Shown one piece after another: positions 16,924 to 26,676 of a DNA stretch of 64,000 nucleotides. Below the pieces are notes generated by a model. The model did not search any database, had not been told where the DNA came from, and saw nothing but the letters and a program-made list of their open reading frames with translations. The position numbers and the translations under genes are program-made. The DNA is from Comamonas sp. GB3 AK4-5 (GTDB lineage Bacteria > Pseudomonadota > Gammaproteobacteria > Burkholderiales > Burkholderiaceae_C). The DNA lies in assembly GCF_041320665.1 (NCBI RefSeq), contig NZ_CP166730.1:682001-746000 (forward strand), written 5' to 3'. Every line of letters begins with the position of its first letter. Within the stretch, counting starts at the first letter, position 1.

Positions 16924-17289
16924 ATGAGCGCCGTTGCCGAAAACACCATCACCGAAATGCCCGCCCCGATTCTCTTTACCGACAGCGCTGCGGCCAAGGT
17001 GGCAGACCTGATCGCCGAAGAGGGCAACCCCGACCTGAAGCTGCGCGTGTTCGTGCAGGGCGGCGGCTGCTCGGGCTTCCAGTACGGCTTTACCTTCGAT
17101 GAGATCACCAACGAAGACGACACCACCATGACCAAGAATGGCGTGTCCCTGTTGATCGACGCCATGAGCTACCAGTATCTGCTGGGCGCCGAGATCGACT
17201 ACAAGGAAGACCTGCAGGGCGCGCAGTTCGTCATCAAGAACCCCAACGCCAGCACCACCTGCGGCTGCGGCTCCAGCTTCTCGGTGTAA
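16924..17289 (+). CDS. erpA: Iron-sulfur cluster insertion protein ErpA
   Basis: This 121-residue A-type carrier has three conserved cysteines: Cys49 in [12 protein letters not shown], and Cys113 and Cys115 in the C-terminal CGCGSSFSV. It delivers Fe-S clusters to apo-proteins, including isoprenoid-synthesis enzymes in E. coli. It is monocistronic here, away from isc genes and bounded by terminators, which favours ErpA over IscA. Confidence 0.92.
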   Translation: MSAVAENTITEMPAPILFTDSAAAKVADLIAEEGNPDLKLRVFVQGGGCSGFQYGFTFDEITNEDDTTMTKNGVSLLIDAMSYQYLLGAEIDYKEDLQGAQFVIKNPNASTTCGCGSSFSV

Positions 17290-17323
17290 GTTGCGCTGAT
17301 TCTGCGTTCTTGCCCCATCCCTC

Positions 17324-17387
17324 GGATGCCTTTGCAGTTCGCAGGCATCCCGCTCTTCGCAGCCGCTGCTTGTCAGCGGCTTTTTTT
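17324..17387 (+). terminator. Tandem hairpins ending in a terminator after erpA
   Basis: A first hairpin has arms GGATGCCT (17324-17331) and AGGCATCC (17343-17350). The second has arms GCCGCTG (17362-17368) and CAGCGGC (17374-17380), followed by seven T residues, a textbook intrinsic terminator. Confidence 0.9.
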
Positions 17388-17413
17388 ACGCCTGCCGCCC
17401 GGCCTTTGCCTTG

Positions 17414-18847
17414 ATGCCTGAAGTCTTCGCCTCTCCCGCTTCCCCTGCGCCCTTGGCGTCACACCGTGAACGCCTGCTGTGGCTGGTGGCGATTGCCTTT
17501 TTTCTGCAATCGCTGGATGCCACCATCCTCAACACCGCGCTGCCGGCCATGGCCCAGTCGCTGGGGCAGAGTCCGCTGAAGATGCAGACCGTGATCGTGG
17601 CCTATTCGTTGACCACGGCCATGTTGATTCCCGCCTCGGGCTGGGTGGCCGACCGCTTTGGCACCCGGCGTGTCTACGGTGCGGCGATTGCCTTGTTTGT
17701 GCTGGGCTCCATCCTGTGCGCGCTGGCGCCCAGCCTGAATCTGCTGGTGGCCGCACGCGTGCTGCAGGGTGCGGGCGGGGCCATGATGCTGCCTGTGGGG
17801 CGGCTGGCGGTGCTGCGCAGCCACCCCAAGGGGGACTTCATCCGTGCCATGAGCTTTATCGCCATTCCCGGTCAGGTGGGTGCGCTGCTGGGCCCCACGC
17901 TGGGCGGTGCGCTGGTGGAGGTGGCCAGCTGGCACTGGATCTTCTGGATCAATGTGCCCGTGGGCCTGTTTGGCATGTGGGCCACGCGCCGCTGGATGCC
18001 GGTGGGGGAGCCCCTGCCGCGCCGCAGCTTTGATGGCTGGGGCTACGGCCTGCTGTCCTTTGGCATGGTGTCCATCTCGGTGGCGCTGGACGGGCTGACG
18101 GGGATGGGACTGGGTATGGCCCTGGTGGTGGTGTTGATGGTGTTTGGCATGGCCAGTCTGGCCGCTTACTGGATGCATGCGCTGCGGGTGCCACAGCCGC
18201 TGTTTCCGCCCGCGCTGTTCCAGGTGCGTTCGCTGCGCGTGGGTCTGCTGGGCAATCTCTTCGCCCGCTTTGGCAGCGGCGCTGCGCCTTTTCTGATTCC
18301 GCTCTTGCTGCAGGTGGGGCTGGGCATGTCGCCTTTTCATGCCGGGCTGATGATGCTGTCCACCGTGGTGGGCGGCATGCTAGTCAAACGCTATGCCGTG
18401 AGTACGGTGCAGCGCTTTGGCTACCGGCGGGTGCTACAGGTCAACTCCGTGCTGCTGGGCCTGGTGTTGGCCATGTTTGGCCTGAGTTCGCCCACGCAGC
18501 CGCTGGGGTTGCTGCTGGTGCAGCTGTTTGTGTTTGGCTGCATCAACTCCATGCAGTTCTCGGCCATGAACTCGGTCACGCTCAAGGATGTGGAGGGCGA
18601 GTTCGCCAGCAGTGGCAACAGCCTGCTGTCCATGGTGCAAATGCTGTCCATGGGCATGGGGGTGGCCCTGGCGGGGGCGCTGCTGGCGGGCTTTTCGGAC
18701 CTGTGGGCGGTGTTGGGCGACCACTCGCTGCGCGCCCTGCAAGCCACTTTTGTCACCGTGGGCCTGATGACACTGGCCGCCACCCTGGTGTTCAGCCAGC
18801 TGGACAACGATGAGGTCGTGCGGCCTGGGGCCGATAGCGGCAATTAA
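17414..18847 (+). CDS. DHA2-family MFS transporter (MdtD/EmrB-like)
   Basis: This 477-residue inner-membrane protein has about 14 predicted helices. Motifs include FFLQSLDATILNTALPAMA in helix 1, ASGWVADRFGTRRV (MFS motif A), ARVLQGAGGAMMLPVGRLAV and motif C-like GQVGALLGPTLGG. Similarity to E. coli MdtD (YegB) is evident throughout, including SSGNSLLSMVQMLSMGMGVA near the C-terminus. It probably exports drugs or small metabolites by proton antiport; the substrate is unknown. No membrane-fusion partner or regulator is adjacent. An in-frame TTG lies one codon upstream. Confidence 0.85.
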   Translation: MPEVFASPASPAPLASHRERLLWLVAIAFFLQSLDATILNTALPAMAQSLGQSPLKMQTVIVAYSLTTAMLIPASGWVADRFGTRRVYGAAIALFVLGSILCALAPSLNLLVAARVLQGAGGAMMLPVGRLAVLRSHPKGDFIRAMSFIAIPGQVGALLGPTLGGALVEVASWHWIFWINVPVGLFGMWATRRWMPVGEPLPRRSFDGWGYGLLSFGMVSISVALDGLTGMGLGMALVVVLMVFGMASLAAYWMHALRVPQPLFPPALFQVRSLRVGLLGNLFARFGSGAAPFLIPLLLQVGLGMSPFHAGLMMLSTVVGGMLVKRYAVSTVQRFGYRRVLQVNSVLLGLVLAMFGLSSPTQPLGLLLVQLFVFGCINSMQFSAMNSVTLKDVEGEFASSGNSLLSMVQMLSMGMGVALAGALLAGFSDLWAVLGDHSLRALQATFVTVGLMTLAATLVFSQLDNDEVVRPGADSGN

Positions 18848-18880
18848 AACAGGAGCGCTCTTCGCGTTCTATGTCTTGTA

Positions 18881-18908
18881 TTGCGATGCAAACCATATGG
18901 CATCGCAA
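18881..18908. terminator. Perfect 9-bp hairpin between convergent genes
   Basis: Arms TTGCGATGC (18881-18889) and GCATCGCAA (18900-18908) flank a 10-base AT-rich loop between the transporter and anmK. There is no T-run, so a terminator role is only suggested by position. Confidence 0.4.
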
Positions 18909-18945
18909 GCGTGGAGAGCTGAAGGTGCTATGAAAATATTCAGCT

Positions 18946-20082
18946 TTATGCTGGGTAGATGGCACCCAGCACACGCGGCCCGCGCGCACCGGTGACGGCG
19001 GGCAGATTGCCGGGTAGGCCATGCAGGCATTGGCGTGCCAGCCAGGCAAAGGCTGCTGCCTCCACCTCCAGCGGTGGCAGGCCGCGTTCGGCCGTGCTGC
19101 CCACGGCCACGCCGGGCAGCAGGGTGGCAATGCGCTGCATCAGGTGGCTGTTCAAGGCGCCACCACCGCAGACCAGCAGCCGGCGGCCGCTCCGGCCCCA
19201 GCGGTGCACGGCGTCGGCACAGCTGGCGGCGGTGAGCTCGGTCAGCGTGGCCTGGATATCGACCAGTGCGGCCTGGGCAGCCTCGGGCAGGGCTGCCAGA
19301 TGGGCTGCCAGCCAATCGGCATGGAACAGGTCGCGCCCCGTGCTCTTGGGTGGTTGCTGGGCAAAAAAAGGCTGGTTCAGCAGGCGTTGCAGCAGCGCGG
19401 GCAGCACACGGCCGGAGGCGGCCCAGCGGCCGCCGTCGTCATAGGCCTGGCCGGTGTGCTGCAGGCACCAGCCATCCATCAATGCATTGCCCGGGCCGCA
19501 GTCAAAGCCTTGCACGCAGCCACCGGCGCCCAGCACGCTGAGATTGGCAATGCCGCCGATGTTGAGCACCAGCACGGTCTCGCCAGCCCGGCCAAAAACG
19601 CCCTGGTGAAAGGCTGGCACCAGCGGGGCACCCTGGCCGCCAGCGGCCAGGTCACGGCTGCGCAAATCGGCCACCACGGTGATGCCGCAACGTTCGGCCA
19701 GCAGGGCGGGCGCGTTGAGCTGCAGCGTATAGCCCGTGCCATCGAAGAGCTGGGGCCGGTGGCGCACGGTTTGGCCATGGGCGCCTATGGCTGCCACCTG
19801 CTGGGCCGCCACACCGCTGCGCTGTAGTAGCTGCTGCACCACCTGGGCGTAGCAGCCCACCAGGGCGTTGGCCGCCAGGGCGGCGCGGTGCAGTTCATCG
19901 CTGCCCCCAGGGGTATTCAAGGCCAGCAGCTCGGCGCGCAAGCCGCTGTCAAAACCGCAGCTGGCATGTTGCAGCACGCGTGTGCCCTGGTGCAGGTCCA
20001 CCAGCACGCCATCCACGCCATCCAGCGAGGTGCCGGACATCAGGCCTATGAACAATTCGGAAGTGGCGGTGAGCGGGGTCAT
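18946..20082 (-). CDS. anmK: Anhydro-N-acetylmuramic acid kinase AnmK
   Basis: This 378-residue kinase phosphorylates and opens 1,6-anhydroMurNAc during peptidoglycan recycling. The FIGLMSGTSLDGVDGVLVD start is the family nucleotide-binding signature. GAHGQTVRHRP, LNIGGIANLS, FDCGPGNALMDGW and LVCGGGALNSHLM follow in order. It is downstream of an M23 peptidoglycan peptidase on the same strand (99-nt gap holding a hairpin), so the two form a cell-wall turnover group. Confidence 0.95.
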   Translation of the reverse strand: MTPLTATSELFIGLMSGTSLDGVDGVLVDLHQGTRVLQHASCGFDSGLRAELLALNTPGGSDELHRAALAANALVGCYAQVVQQLLQRSGVAAQQVAAIGAHGQTVRHRPQLFDGTGYTLQLNAPALLAERCGITVVADLRSRDLAAGGQGAPLVPAFHQGVFGRAGETVLVLNIGGIANLSVLGAGGCVQGFDCGPGNALMDGWCLQHTGQAYDDGGRWAASGRVLPALLQRLLNQPFFAQQPPKSTGRDLFHADWLAAHLAALPEAAQAALVDIQATLTELTAASCADAVHRWGRSGRRLLVCGGGALNSHLMQRIATLLPGVAVGSTAERGLPPLEVEAAAFAWLARQCLHGLPGNLPAVTGARGPRVLGAIYPA

Positions 20083-20143
20083 GGTGCGGGGCGCGAGCGT
20101 TGGAGGGCGGATGGGCAAGGGCGCAGTATGGCCTGGAAACACC

Positions 20144-20163
20144 AAAGGCCCCGAAGGGCCTTT
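20144..20163 (-). terminator. GC-rich hairpin between the M23 peptidase and anmK
   Basis: Arms AAAGGCCC and GGGCCTTT enclose a 4-base loop downstream of the M23 gene on the minus strand. Only a weak T-rich stretch follows on that strand, so it may attenuate rather than stop transcription into anmK. Confidence 0.5.
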
Positions 20164-20181
20164 GTGTGGAAGCGGCGGCGC

Positions 20182-21552
20182 TTATTGGGCGCTGGCCTGC
20201 TGGATGGTGGCAGCCGAATCCAGCTGCATGCGCATTTGGGAGGCGAGCTGCTTGAAGGCGGCTTCGTTCTGGCGGTTGAGTGGCGCCTCGGCAGCGGCCT
20301 TGGCCATCACTACCTGTGGGTCCTCATGCTTGCCGTTGACGCGGAACTCAAAATGCAGGTGCGGTCCGGTGGCCCAGCCTGTGGAGCCCACGGCGCCCAC
20401 GTTCTGGCCCTGTTCCACGTTCTGACCCTTCTTGACGTCGATGCGGCTCAGGTGGGCGTAAACGGTTTCGTGGGCGCGGTTGGCATGCTTGATGAACACC
20501 ACGTTGCCAAAGCCGTTTTGCCAGCCGGCGAATTCCACCACGCCATCACCAATGGTGCGCACCTTGGTGCCCGTGGGGGCTGCGAAGTCGGTGCCCAGGT
20601 GAGCCTTCCAGGTCTTCTGGATGGGGTGGAAACGCATGGCAAAGCCGCTGGAAACGCGCGAGAACTCCACCGGGGAGACCATATAGGCTTGGCGCAGGCT
20701 GCGGCCATCCAGGTCGTAGTAGTTGCCGCGGTTGCTGCCCTCGGGCTGGTACCACATGGCCTGGTGGGTCTTGCCGTTGTTGTGAAACTCCACACTCAGC
20801 AGACGGCCAGCGCGCAGGGGCTCGCCGTCGGCTTCCAGGCTTTCGTAGACCACCGAGAAGCGATCTTCTTTGCGCAGTGCGCGGCGGAAGTCGATGCTGC
20901 CGGATAGCACATCGGCCATTTGCACGGCCACGTTGTCGGGGATGAAGGCGGCGTCCGTGGCGGCAAACAGCGAGCTGCGGATCACGCCGCCAGCCAGGCG
21001 GGTGTTGATGGTCAGCGGCGCTGATTCCACCTTGGCGCTGAACTGGCCGTTGGCGTCGCGCTCGACCACCAGGCGCTGGAAGTCGCTGCTCTCGTCGTTC
21101 AGGATCCAGCGGACCGTCAGGCGTTGCAGCTGGTGGTCGTTGCTGGCTTCTGCCGAAACCAGGCGGCCGGCACGGCCCAGCAGATGCTGGCGAATCGTTT
21201 CATTGCTGCGCAGAAAGGACGACGCCACGGGGTCGGCAATGCCCATGCGTTGCAGCAAGGCCTCGGCCGAGTCCGTGCTGCGCGTATAGTCGCTGCGGAA
21301 CAGGGTGAAATGGTTCAGGTCGGCCAGATCGGCCAGGGTGGTGCCGTCCGCGAGGGAGGCCACCGGTTGGGCGATGGTGCGCACCTGCACGTCTTGTTGC
21401 GTGGGGGCTAACGAGGCCACGGCAAACGCCGCCCCACCGCCTGTGAGCAGCATGGCTGCCAGGCCGGAGGTGACGCGCTTGGGGTGGGTTTGCACCAGAA
21501 GAGCCAGCCGTGCAAGCAAAGCATTGCCAGCTGTGATCAAGCGGTCTTTCAA
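20182..21552 (-). CDS. M23 family metallopeptidase (murein endopeptidase)
   Basis: This protein of about 456 residues has an N-terminal membrane anchor (VTSGLAAMLLTGGGAAFAVASL), a middle OapA/LysM-like region (about 60-280) and a C-terminal LytM domain. Zinc ligands are visible in HLGTDFAAPTGT (H-x3-D) and HLHFEF (H-x-H). It resembles MepM-type DD-endopeptidases that cut peptidoglycan cross-links in the periplasm. The start is uncertain: I use the TTG at 21552, which has AGGG upstream at a sensible distance. An ATG at 21609 would add 19 residues but lacks a ribosome-binding site. It is divergent from tyrS. Confidence 0.85.
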   Translation of the reverse strand: MKDRLITAGNALLARLALLVQTHPKRVTSGLAAMLLTGGGAAFAVASLAPTQQDVQVRTIAQPVASLADGTTLADLADLNHFTLFRSDYTRSTDSAEALLQRMGIADPVASSFLRSNETIRQHLLGRAGRLVSAEASNDHQLQRLTVRWILNDESSDFQRLVVERDANGQFSAKVESAPLTINTRLAGGVIRSSLFAATDAAFIPDNVAVQMADVLSGSIDFRRALRKEDRFSVVYESLEADGEPLRAGRLLSVEFHNNGKTHQAMWYQPEGSNRGNYYDLDGRSLRQAYMVSPVEFSRVSSGFAMRFHPIQKTWKAHLGTDFAAPTGTKVRTIGDGVVEFAGWQNGFGNVVFIKHANRAHETVYAHLSRIDVKKGQNVEQGQNVGAVGSTGWATGPHLHFEFRVNGKHEDPQVVMAKAAAEAPLNRQNEAAFKQLASQMRMQLDSAATIQQASAQ

Positions 21553-21737
21553 AACGATGTCCCTAGGGTCTGTGCACAGCCACCACCAAGCGCCAACTGG
21601 CGTGGGCATTAGCTGTGCGGGGATGTCGGACAGCAGCCATATGGCGGAGTAGAAATGGGATGCCTACTAGAATCCGCCACTGCAACCGAGCCCGGAGTAT
21701 AGCGGGCGTCTCCTCTATAGCATCGAAGAAAACCCTT

Positions 21738-22970
21738 ATGAATCAAGATAGTGTGAAAAAATATCCGATGACGGAAGCGGTAGAGCGAGCGCTGGAAGTG
21801 ACGTTGCGTGGTGTCGATGAGCTGCTGCCCAAGGAAGACTGGGTGCAGAAGCTGGCCAAGTCCGAAGCCACGGGCGTGCCGCTGCGCATCAAACTGGGGC
21901 TGGACCCCACGGCGCCCGACATCCACCTGGGTCACACCGTGGTGCTCAACAAAATGCGCCAGCTGCAGGACCTGGGCCACCAGGTGATTTTCCTGATCGG
22001 CGACTTCACCACGCTGATTGGCGACCCATCGGGCCGCAACAGCACCCGCCCGCCCCTGACTGCCGAGCAGATCAAGGCCAACGCCGAAACCTATTACACC
22101 CAGGCCGCCAAGGTGCTGGACCCGGCCAAGACCGAGGTGCGCTACAACAGCGAATGGTGTGACCAGCTGGGTGCGCGCGGCATGATTCAGCTGTCGGCCA
22201 AGTACACCGTGGCCCGCATGATGGAGCGCAACGACTTCCATACGCGTTTCACCGACGGCAGCTCCATCAGCCTGCACGAATTCCTCTACCCGCTGCTGCA
22301 GGGCTATGACTCCGTGGCGCTGAAGGCCGACCTGGAAATGGGCGGCACCGACCAGAAATTCAATCTGATGATGGGCCGCCATCTGCAGGCCGAATATGGT
22401 CAGGAGTCGCAGTGCGTGCTCACCATGCCGCTGCTGGTGGGCCTGGACGGTGTGCACAAAATGTCCAAGTCCAAGAACAACTACATCGGCATCACCGAAG
22501 ACGCCAACACCATGTTTGCCAAGGTGCTGTCGATTTCGGACGAGCTGATGTGGGACTGGTACACCTTGCTGTCCTTCCAGAGCCTGGAACATATTGCCCA
22601 GCTCAAGGCCGACATCGCGGCCGGTGGCAATCCCAAGCATGCCAAGGTGGCCCTGGCCAAGGAAATCACCACCCGCTTTCACAGCGCGGCGGCGGCCGAT
22701 GCGGCCGAGCAGGACTTCATCAACCGCTCCAAGGGCGGTATCCCCGATGACATCCCCGAAGTGAGCCTGTCCGGCGCGCCCATGGGCATTGGCGCGCTGG
22801 TCAAGCAGGCCAATTTGGCGGCGTCGACTGGTGAGGCCAACCGCCTCATCGATGGTGGCGGCGTGCGTGTGGATGGCAATGTGGTCAGCGACCGCGGCCT
22901 GAAGCTGGAGGCCGGAACCTTTGTGCTGCAAGTGGGCAAGCGCAAGTTTGCCCGCGTGACGCTGGCTTAA
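21738..22970 (+). CDS. tyrS: Tyrosyl-tRNA synthetase
   Basis: This 410-residue class I synthetase charges tRNA-Tyr. The HIGH motif is HLGH at about residues 63-66, within [22 protein letters not shown] is present exactly in [14 protein letters not shown] (about 240-250). A C-terminal S4 RNA-binding domain (about 345-408) ends the protein. The sequence is of the TyrZ-like subgroup ([12 protein letters not shown]) rather than the E. coli TyrS subgroup. No T-box or other leader was recognised. Confidence 0.97.
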   Translation: MNQDSVKKYPMTEAVERALEVTLRGVDELLPKEDWVQKLAKSEATGVPLRIKLGLDPTAPDIHLGHTVVLNKMRQLQDLGHQVIFLIGDFTTLIGDPSGRNSTRPPLTAEQIKANAETYYTQAAKVLDPAKTEVRYNSEWCDQLGARGMIQLSAKYTVARMMERNDFHTRFTDGSSISLHEFLYPLLQGYDSVALKADLEMGGTDQKFNLMMGRHLQAEYGQESQCVLTMPLLVGLDGVHKMSKSKNNYIGITEDANTMFAKVLSISDELMWDWYTLLSFQSLEHIAQLKADIAAGGNPKHAKVALAKEITTRFHSAAAADAAEQDFINRSKGGIPDDIPEVSLSGAPMGIGALVKQANLAASTGEANRLIDGGGVRVDGNVVSDRGLKLEAGTFVLQVGKRKFARVTLA

Positions 22971-23246
22971 GCCGTTTCACGGAGTGTCGAGGGAGCTGCG
23001 CCGCTATCTTGACGCACGGGTGGGCGTGCAGCGAAGTCCAGCGGCTTCGGTGGGTGAGCCGTTTAGAGGCGCCCATACGGCACTTGATGCTTTGTTGCGC
23101 TCCCTGGCCGTATGCAGATGCTGCCTGCGGGCGCGCGCCGCGCCTGAAGTCCCGTCTGGGCGTTGTGCGGGAGAGGGCTCTGGGGCCGAAGGGCTGCTTA
23201 GGCCCGCTCCGGCGGACATCCAGATACTTTGCAGCAGAGCTTCTCG
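22971..23246. other. 276-bp intergenic region with no recognised feature
   Basis: This gap lies between convergent tyrS and a LysR-type gene. Short open frames cross it but have no initiation signals or recognisable protein character. No repeat, hairpin terminator or RNA motif stands out. Confidence 0.5.
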
Positions 23247-24257
23247 CTAAGCCGACACCGTGCCCATGGCTTGGCGCGTGTCCTCGGCCTGCTGCTGCAG
23301 CCAGTCGGAAAAAGCCTGCACCTCCGGGCGCTGGGCGCTGCGCGGGCCGGTCAGCAGCCAGTAGGCCAGGGGGGAGTCCAGGCGCTGCTGCGGAAAGACT
23401 TCTACCAGCCGGCCATCGCGCAAGGCTTCGGCCACCAGGGGCAGCCGGGTCAGGGCCAGGCCCTGGCCGGCCAGGGCGGCCTGCACAATCTGGTGGGCAT
23501 AGCGCAGATACACCCAGCGGCGGGGCTGCAGGGCGGCGCAATCCTGGTCGCGCAGCCAGCGGTGCCAGCTCAGCCACTGCAGATGGGGGTGCTGGTCAGC
23601 ATCGGTGGCTTCAATCAGGCTCCAGTCGACCAGGTCTTGCGGTTGGCGCGGTGCGCTGGCGGATTGCAGCAGCCAGGGGCTGGCGACCACCGCCAGTTGC
23701 TCGCCAAACAATGCCGTGGCGCTGCGCAGTGCGGCCGTGGGGCGGCTGTAGCGTATGGCCAGGTCCACATCGGTGGTTTCCAAATCCACCAGGCTGTCGG
23801 TGGTGTCCACGCGAATGTCGATATCCGGGTGCTGGCGTTGAAAGTCTTCCAGCCGGGGGATCAGCCACATGGCCGCAAAGCTGGCCCAGGTGGTGATGGA
23901 CACGCTTTTGCGGCCGGCGTTCTGGCGCACATTGCGCACGGCGGTATCTATGCGCTCCACCGCCGGGGTCCAGGCCCGCAGCAACTGGGCGCCGGCACTG
24001 GTCAGCTCCACGGCGCGGGTGTGACGCAGAAACAAGGACAGGCCCACCTCATCTTCCAGCCCCTGGATTTGCCGGCTTACGGCCGATTGGGTCAGGGACA
24101 GCTCCTCCGCCGCCGCTCGGAAGTTCAGATGCCGGGCCACGGCCAGAAAGGCGCGCACATGGCCGATGGCAATCGGGCGCGTGCGCAGGGGCAGAGAAGG
24201 GCTGGCAGAAGGAACGAGAGGCATGCTGGAAGAGCCAGGGGCGAGAAAGACGGCCAT
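23247..24257 (-). CDS. LysR family transcriptional regulator (GcvA-like)
   Basis: This protein of about 336 residues has an N-terminal winged helix-turn-helix (LNFRAAAEELSLTQSAVSRQIQGLE) and a LysR substrate-binding domain. The features VDLAIRYSR and GLALTRLPLVAEAL are typical of the GcvA/AmpR subgroup. The start is uncertain: ATG at 24257 is used, while ATG at 24224 would shorten it by 11 residues. Both leave a disordered N-terminal arm before the DNA-binding domain. It is divergent from glmU, which is not a usual LysR target, so its regulon cannot be read from context. Confidence 0.85.
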   Translation of the reverse strand: MAVFLAPGSSSMPLVPSASPSLPLRTRPIAIGHVRAFLAVARHLNFRAAAEELSLTQSAVSRQIQGLEDEVGLSLFLRHTRAVELTSAGAQLLRAWTPAVERIDTAVRNVRQNAGRKSVSITTWASFAAMWLIPRLEDFQRQHPDIDIRVDTTDSLVDLETTDVDLAIRYSRPTAALRSATALFGEQLAVVASPWLLQSASAPRQPQDLVDWSLIEATDADQHPHLQWLSWHRWLRDQDCAALQPRRWVYLRYAHQIVQAALAGQGLALTRLPLVAEALRDGRLVEVFPQQRLDSPLAYWLLTGPRSAQRPEVQAFSDWLQQQAEDTRQAMGTVSA

Positions 24258-24415
24258 GTTACGCACAGCCTGCCGGGACGCCAACCCGGCAGTGTGCTGT
24301 GTCGTTCCCAATGGAGGGCGACAGATACCTGTGGGCGGCGGATAATTCCCCGCTTTGGCATGCAGCGCCCGTCTTGGCAGGGGCTGTGCCTTCACACCAT
24401 CCCATTTCCATCGAT

Positions 24416-25846
24416 ATGACCGTGCAACTCGACCTCATCATCATGGCCGCCGGCAAAGGCACGCGCATGAAAAGCCGCTACCCCAAGGTATTGCAAAAGC
24501 TGGCGGGGCGCGCGCTGCTTTCGCATGTGCTGGACCAGGCTGCGCAGTTGCAGGCCCGCTCAGCCGTAGTGGTGACGGGGCATGGTGCTGCACAAGTGGA
24601 AGCAGCCATCGCAGGCGCACAAAGCGCTGCATCCGGTTTTGACCTGAAGTTTGTGCGCCAGGAGCCCCAACTGGGTACCGGCCACGCCGTGCAGCAGGCC
24701 GTGCCCGCTCTGGCCGGTGATGGCATGGCCATCGTGCTGTCGGGCGATGTGCCGCTGACCCAGGCAGACACCTTGCAAGGCCTGCTGGACGCCGCAGGCC
24801 AGGACAAGATGGCCTTGCTCACCGTGAGCATGCCCGACCCCACGGGCTATGGCCGTATCGTGCGCAACGCGGCGGGCACGGTGCAGCGCATCGTGGAGCA
24901 AAAAGATGCCAGCGAGGCGGAGCGTGCCATCACCGAAATCTACAGCGGCATCATGGCCGTGCCGGTGAAACACCTCACCCAATGGCTGTCCCGTCTGAGC
25001 AATGACAACGCCCAGGGCGAGTACTACCTGACCGACATCGTCGCCATGGCCGTGGCAGACGGCGTGCCCGTGGTGGGCCACCGTATCAGCGATGTGCTGC
25101 AGGTGGCGGGTGTGAACAGCCCGCTGCAGCTGGCCGAACTGGAGCGCGCCCACCAGCAGCGCCAGGCCCGCCAGTTGATGGAGCAGGGCGTGCGCCTGGC
25201 CGATCCGGCGCGCTTTGATGTGCGTGACGATGTGCGTGGCAGCAAGGCCGATCTGCGCTGCGGCCAGGATGTGGACATTGACGTGGGCTGCATCTTCACC
25301 GGCAAGGTCACCATTGGCGATGGTGCGCAAATCGGCGCCTACTGCCACATCAGCAATGCCAGCATTGCGGCCGGCGCAGTGATTCACCCCTTCACCCATA
25401 TCGATGGCGAGCAAGCCGGTGCCAGCGTGGGCGAGGGCGCGCTGATTGGCCCGTTTGCCCGTCTGCGCCCCGGTGCGCAGCTGGGCCGCGAGGTGCATAT
25501 CGGCAACTTTGTGGAGGTGAAGAACTCCACCCTGGCCGATGGCGCCAAGGCCAACCACCTGGCCTATCTGGGCGATGCCACCGTGGGCGAGCGTGTGAAC
25601 TATGGCGCGGGCTCCATCACCGCCAATTACGACGGATCCAACAAGCACCGCACGGTGATCGAGGCCGATGTGCACATCGGCAGCAACTGCGTGCTGGTGG
25701 CGCCCGTCACCATCGGTGCCGGCAGCACCGTGGGAGGCGGCTCCACCATCACCAAGAGCACCGAGCCAGGCTCGCTGAGCGTGGCCCGGGGCAAGCAGAT
25801 CAGCAAGGCCAACTGGCAGCGCCCGGTCAAGCAAGCCAAGGCCTGA
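24416..25846 (+). CDS. glmU: Bifunctional GlmU: glucosamine-1-P acetyltransferase / GlcNAc-1-P uridylyltransferase
   Basis: This 476-residue enzyme makes UDP-GlcNAc. The N-terminal pyrophosphorylase domain begins LIIMAAGKGTRMKSRYPKVL and contains VLSGDVPL. The C-terminal left-handed beta-helix (from about 260) has hexapeptide repeats, GPFARLRPG, and the acetyltransferase histidine region NHLAYLGDA. glmS, the first enzyme of the pathway, is 1.5 kb downstream, separated by a kinase gene and an Lrp-type regulator. Confidence 0.97.
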   Translation: MTVQLDLIIMAAGKGTRMKSRYPKVLQKLAGRALLSHVLDQAAQLQARSAVVVTGHGAAQVEAAIAGAQSAASGFDLKFVRQEPQLGTGHAVQQAVPALAGDGMAIVLSGDVPLTQADTLQGLLDAAGQDKMALLTVSMPDPTGYGRIVRNAAGTVQRIVEQKDASEAERAITEIYSGIMAVPVKHLTQWLSRLSNDNAQGEYYLTDIVAMAVADGVPVVGHRISDVLQVAGVNSPLQLAELERAHQQRQARQLMEQGVRLADPARFDVRDDVRGSKADLRCGQDVDIDVGCIFTGKVTIGDGAQIGAYCHISNASIAAGAVIHPFTHIDGEQAGASVGEGALIGPFARLRPGAQLGREVHIGNFVEVKNSTLADGAKANHLAYLGDATVGERVNYGAGSITANYDGSNKHRTVIEADVHIGSNCVLVAPVTIGAGSTVGGGSTITKSTEPGSLSVARGKQISKANWQRPVKQAKA

Positions 25847-25849
25847 ACC

Positions 25850-26605
25850 ATGCAGCAGCCCGAATCCGCCGCGACAACCGCCGACCTGGCCAGCCAGCTG
25901 GCGCAAAGCCAGCAAGCGCTGGCCCAATTGCGGGGCGCCCATGAAGGCCTGCTGCGCGCGGTTTCGCACGATTTAAGGGCGCCGCTGCGGCACCTGACCT
26001 CGTTCGCCCCGCTGCTGCGCGAGGCTGTGGAGCAACTGGCCTCCCTTGCGCCGGGCGAAGCCGCTGAAGAGGCCCAGGAATTCCTGGGCACCATGGAGCA
26101 GTCCGCCCGCAAGATGGGGCGCATGCTGGAGCGGCTGCTGCAGCTGGCCCATGCGATCCAGCAGCCGCTGGCGCTGCAGGCCGTGGATGTGGGCGCCATG
26201 CTGCAGGCCTGCGCGGCCCCGGTGTCGCAGCCGCACACGGCGCAGCCTGCGTTGCTGCGGGCCGATCCTGCGGCCCTGCGTGTGGTGCTGACCGAGTTGT
26301 TGGGCAATGCCACCAAATTCAGTGCAGGCCGGCCGCAGCCGCAGGTGAAGGTACAGCTCTCCATGCCCGCACCGCAGCTGTGGCATATCGAGATCCGTGA
26401 CAACGGCGTGGGCTTTGACGCGGCACGCATGGACACCGCGTGGCCACCGTTTCAGCGCATGCACCGTGACAGCGATTTCGAGGGCGTGGGCTGTGGCCTG
26501 GCGCTGGCCCATCGCCTTGCCCAGCGCCATGGCGCCCGGCTGCAGCTGCAGGCCCAGCCTGGCGAAGGGTGCACCGCCGTGCTGGCCTGGCCGGCAGCGC
26601 TGTAA
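25850..26605 (+). CDS. Soluble orphan sensor histidine kinase
   Basis: This 251-residue protein has a short N-terminal coiled coil (about 10-35), a HisKA domain with phospho-acceptor His40 in AVSHDLRAPLRHL, and an ATPase domain with the N-box (LLGNATKFS), G1 (DNGVGFD) and G2 (GVGCGLALAHRLAQRHG). It has no membrane segment, PAS or other sensor domain. The H-box resembles bacteriophytochrome-type (HWE-unrelated) kinases. It starts 3 nt after glmU, indicating co-transcription. No response regulator is nearby, so its partner is unknown. Confidence 0.85.
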   Translation: MQQPESAATTADLASQLAQSQQALAQLRGAHEGLLRAVSHDLRAPLRHLTSFAPLLREAVEQLASLAPGEAAEEAQEFLGTMEQSARKMGRMLERLLQLAHAIQQPLALQAVDVGAMLQACAAPVSQPHTAQPALLRADPAALRVVLTELLGNATKFSAGRPQPQVKVQLSMPAPQLWHIEIRDNGVGFDAARMDTAWPPFQRMHRDSDFEGVGCGLALAHRLAQRHGARLQLQAQPGEGCTAVLAWPAAL

Positions 26606-26676
26606 CCCAGCGAGGGCAGCGCGCAAGCGCTGCTCCTCTACGGCGCTGGGGGAGGCGGGCGGCGGCTCAGGGAGTG

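Noticed and set aside
22984..23250. Small plus-strand open frame after tyrS
   Set aside because: It is rich in Arg, Ala and Cys, has no ribosome-binding site and overlaps a LysR 3' end; it looks like chance coding.
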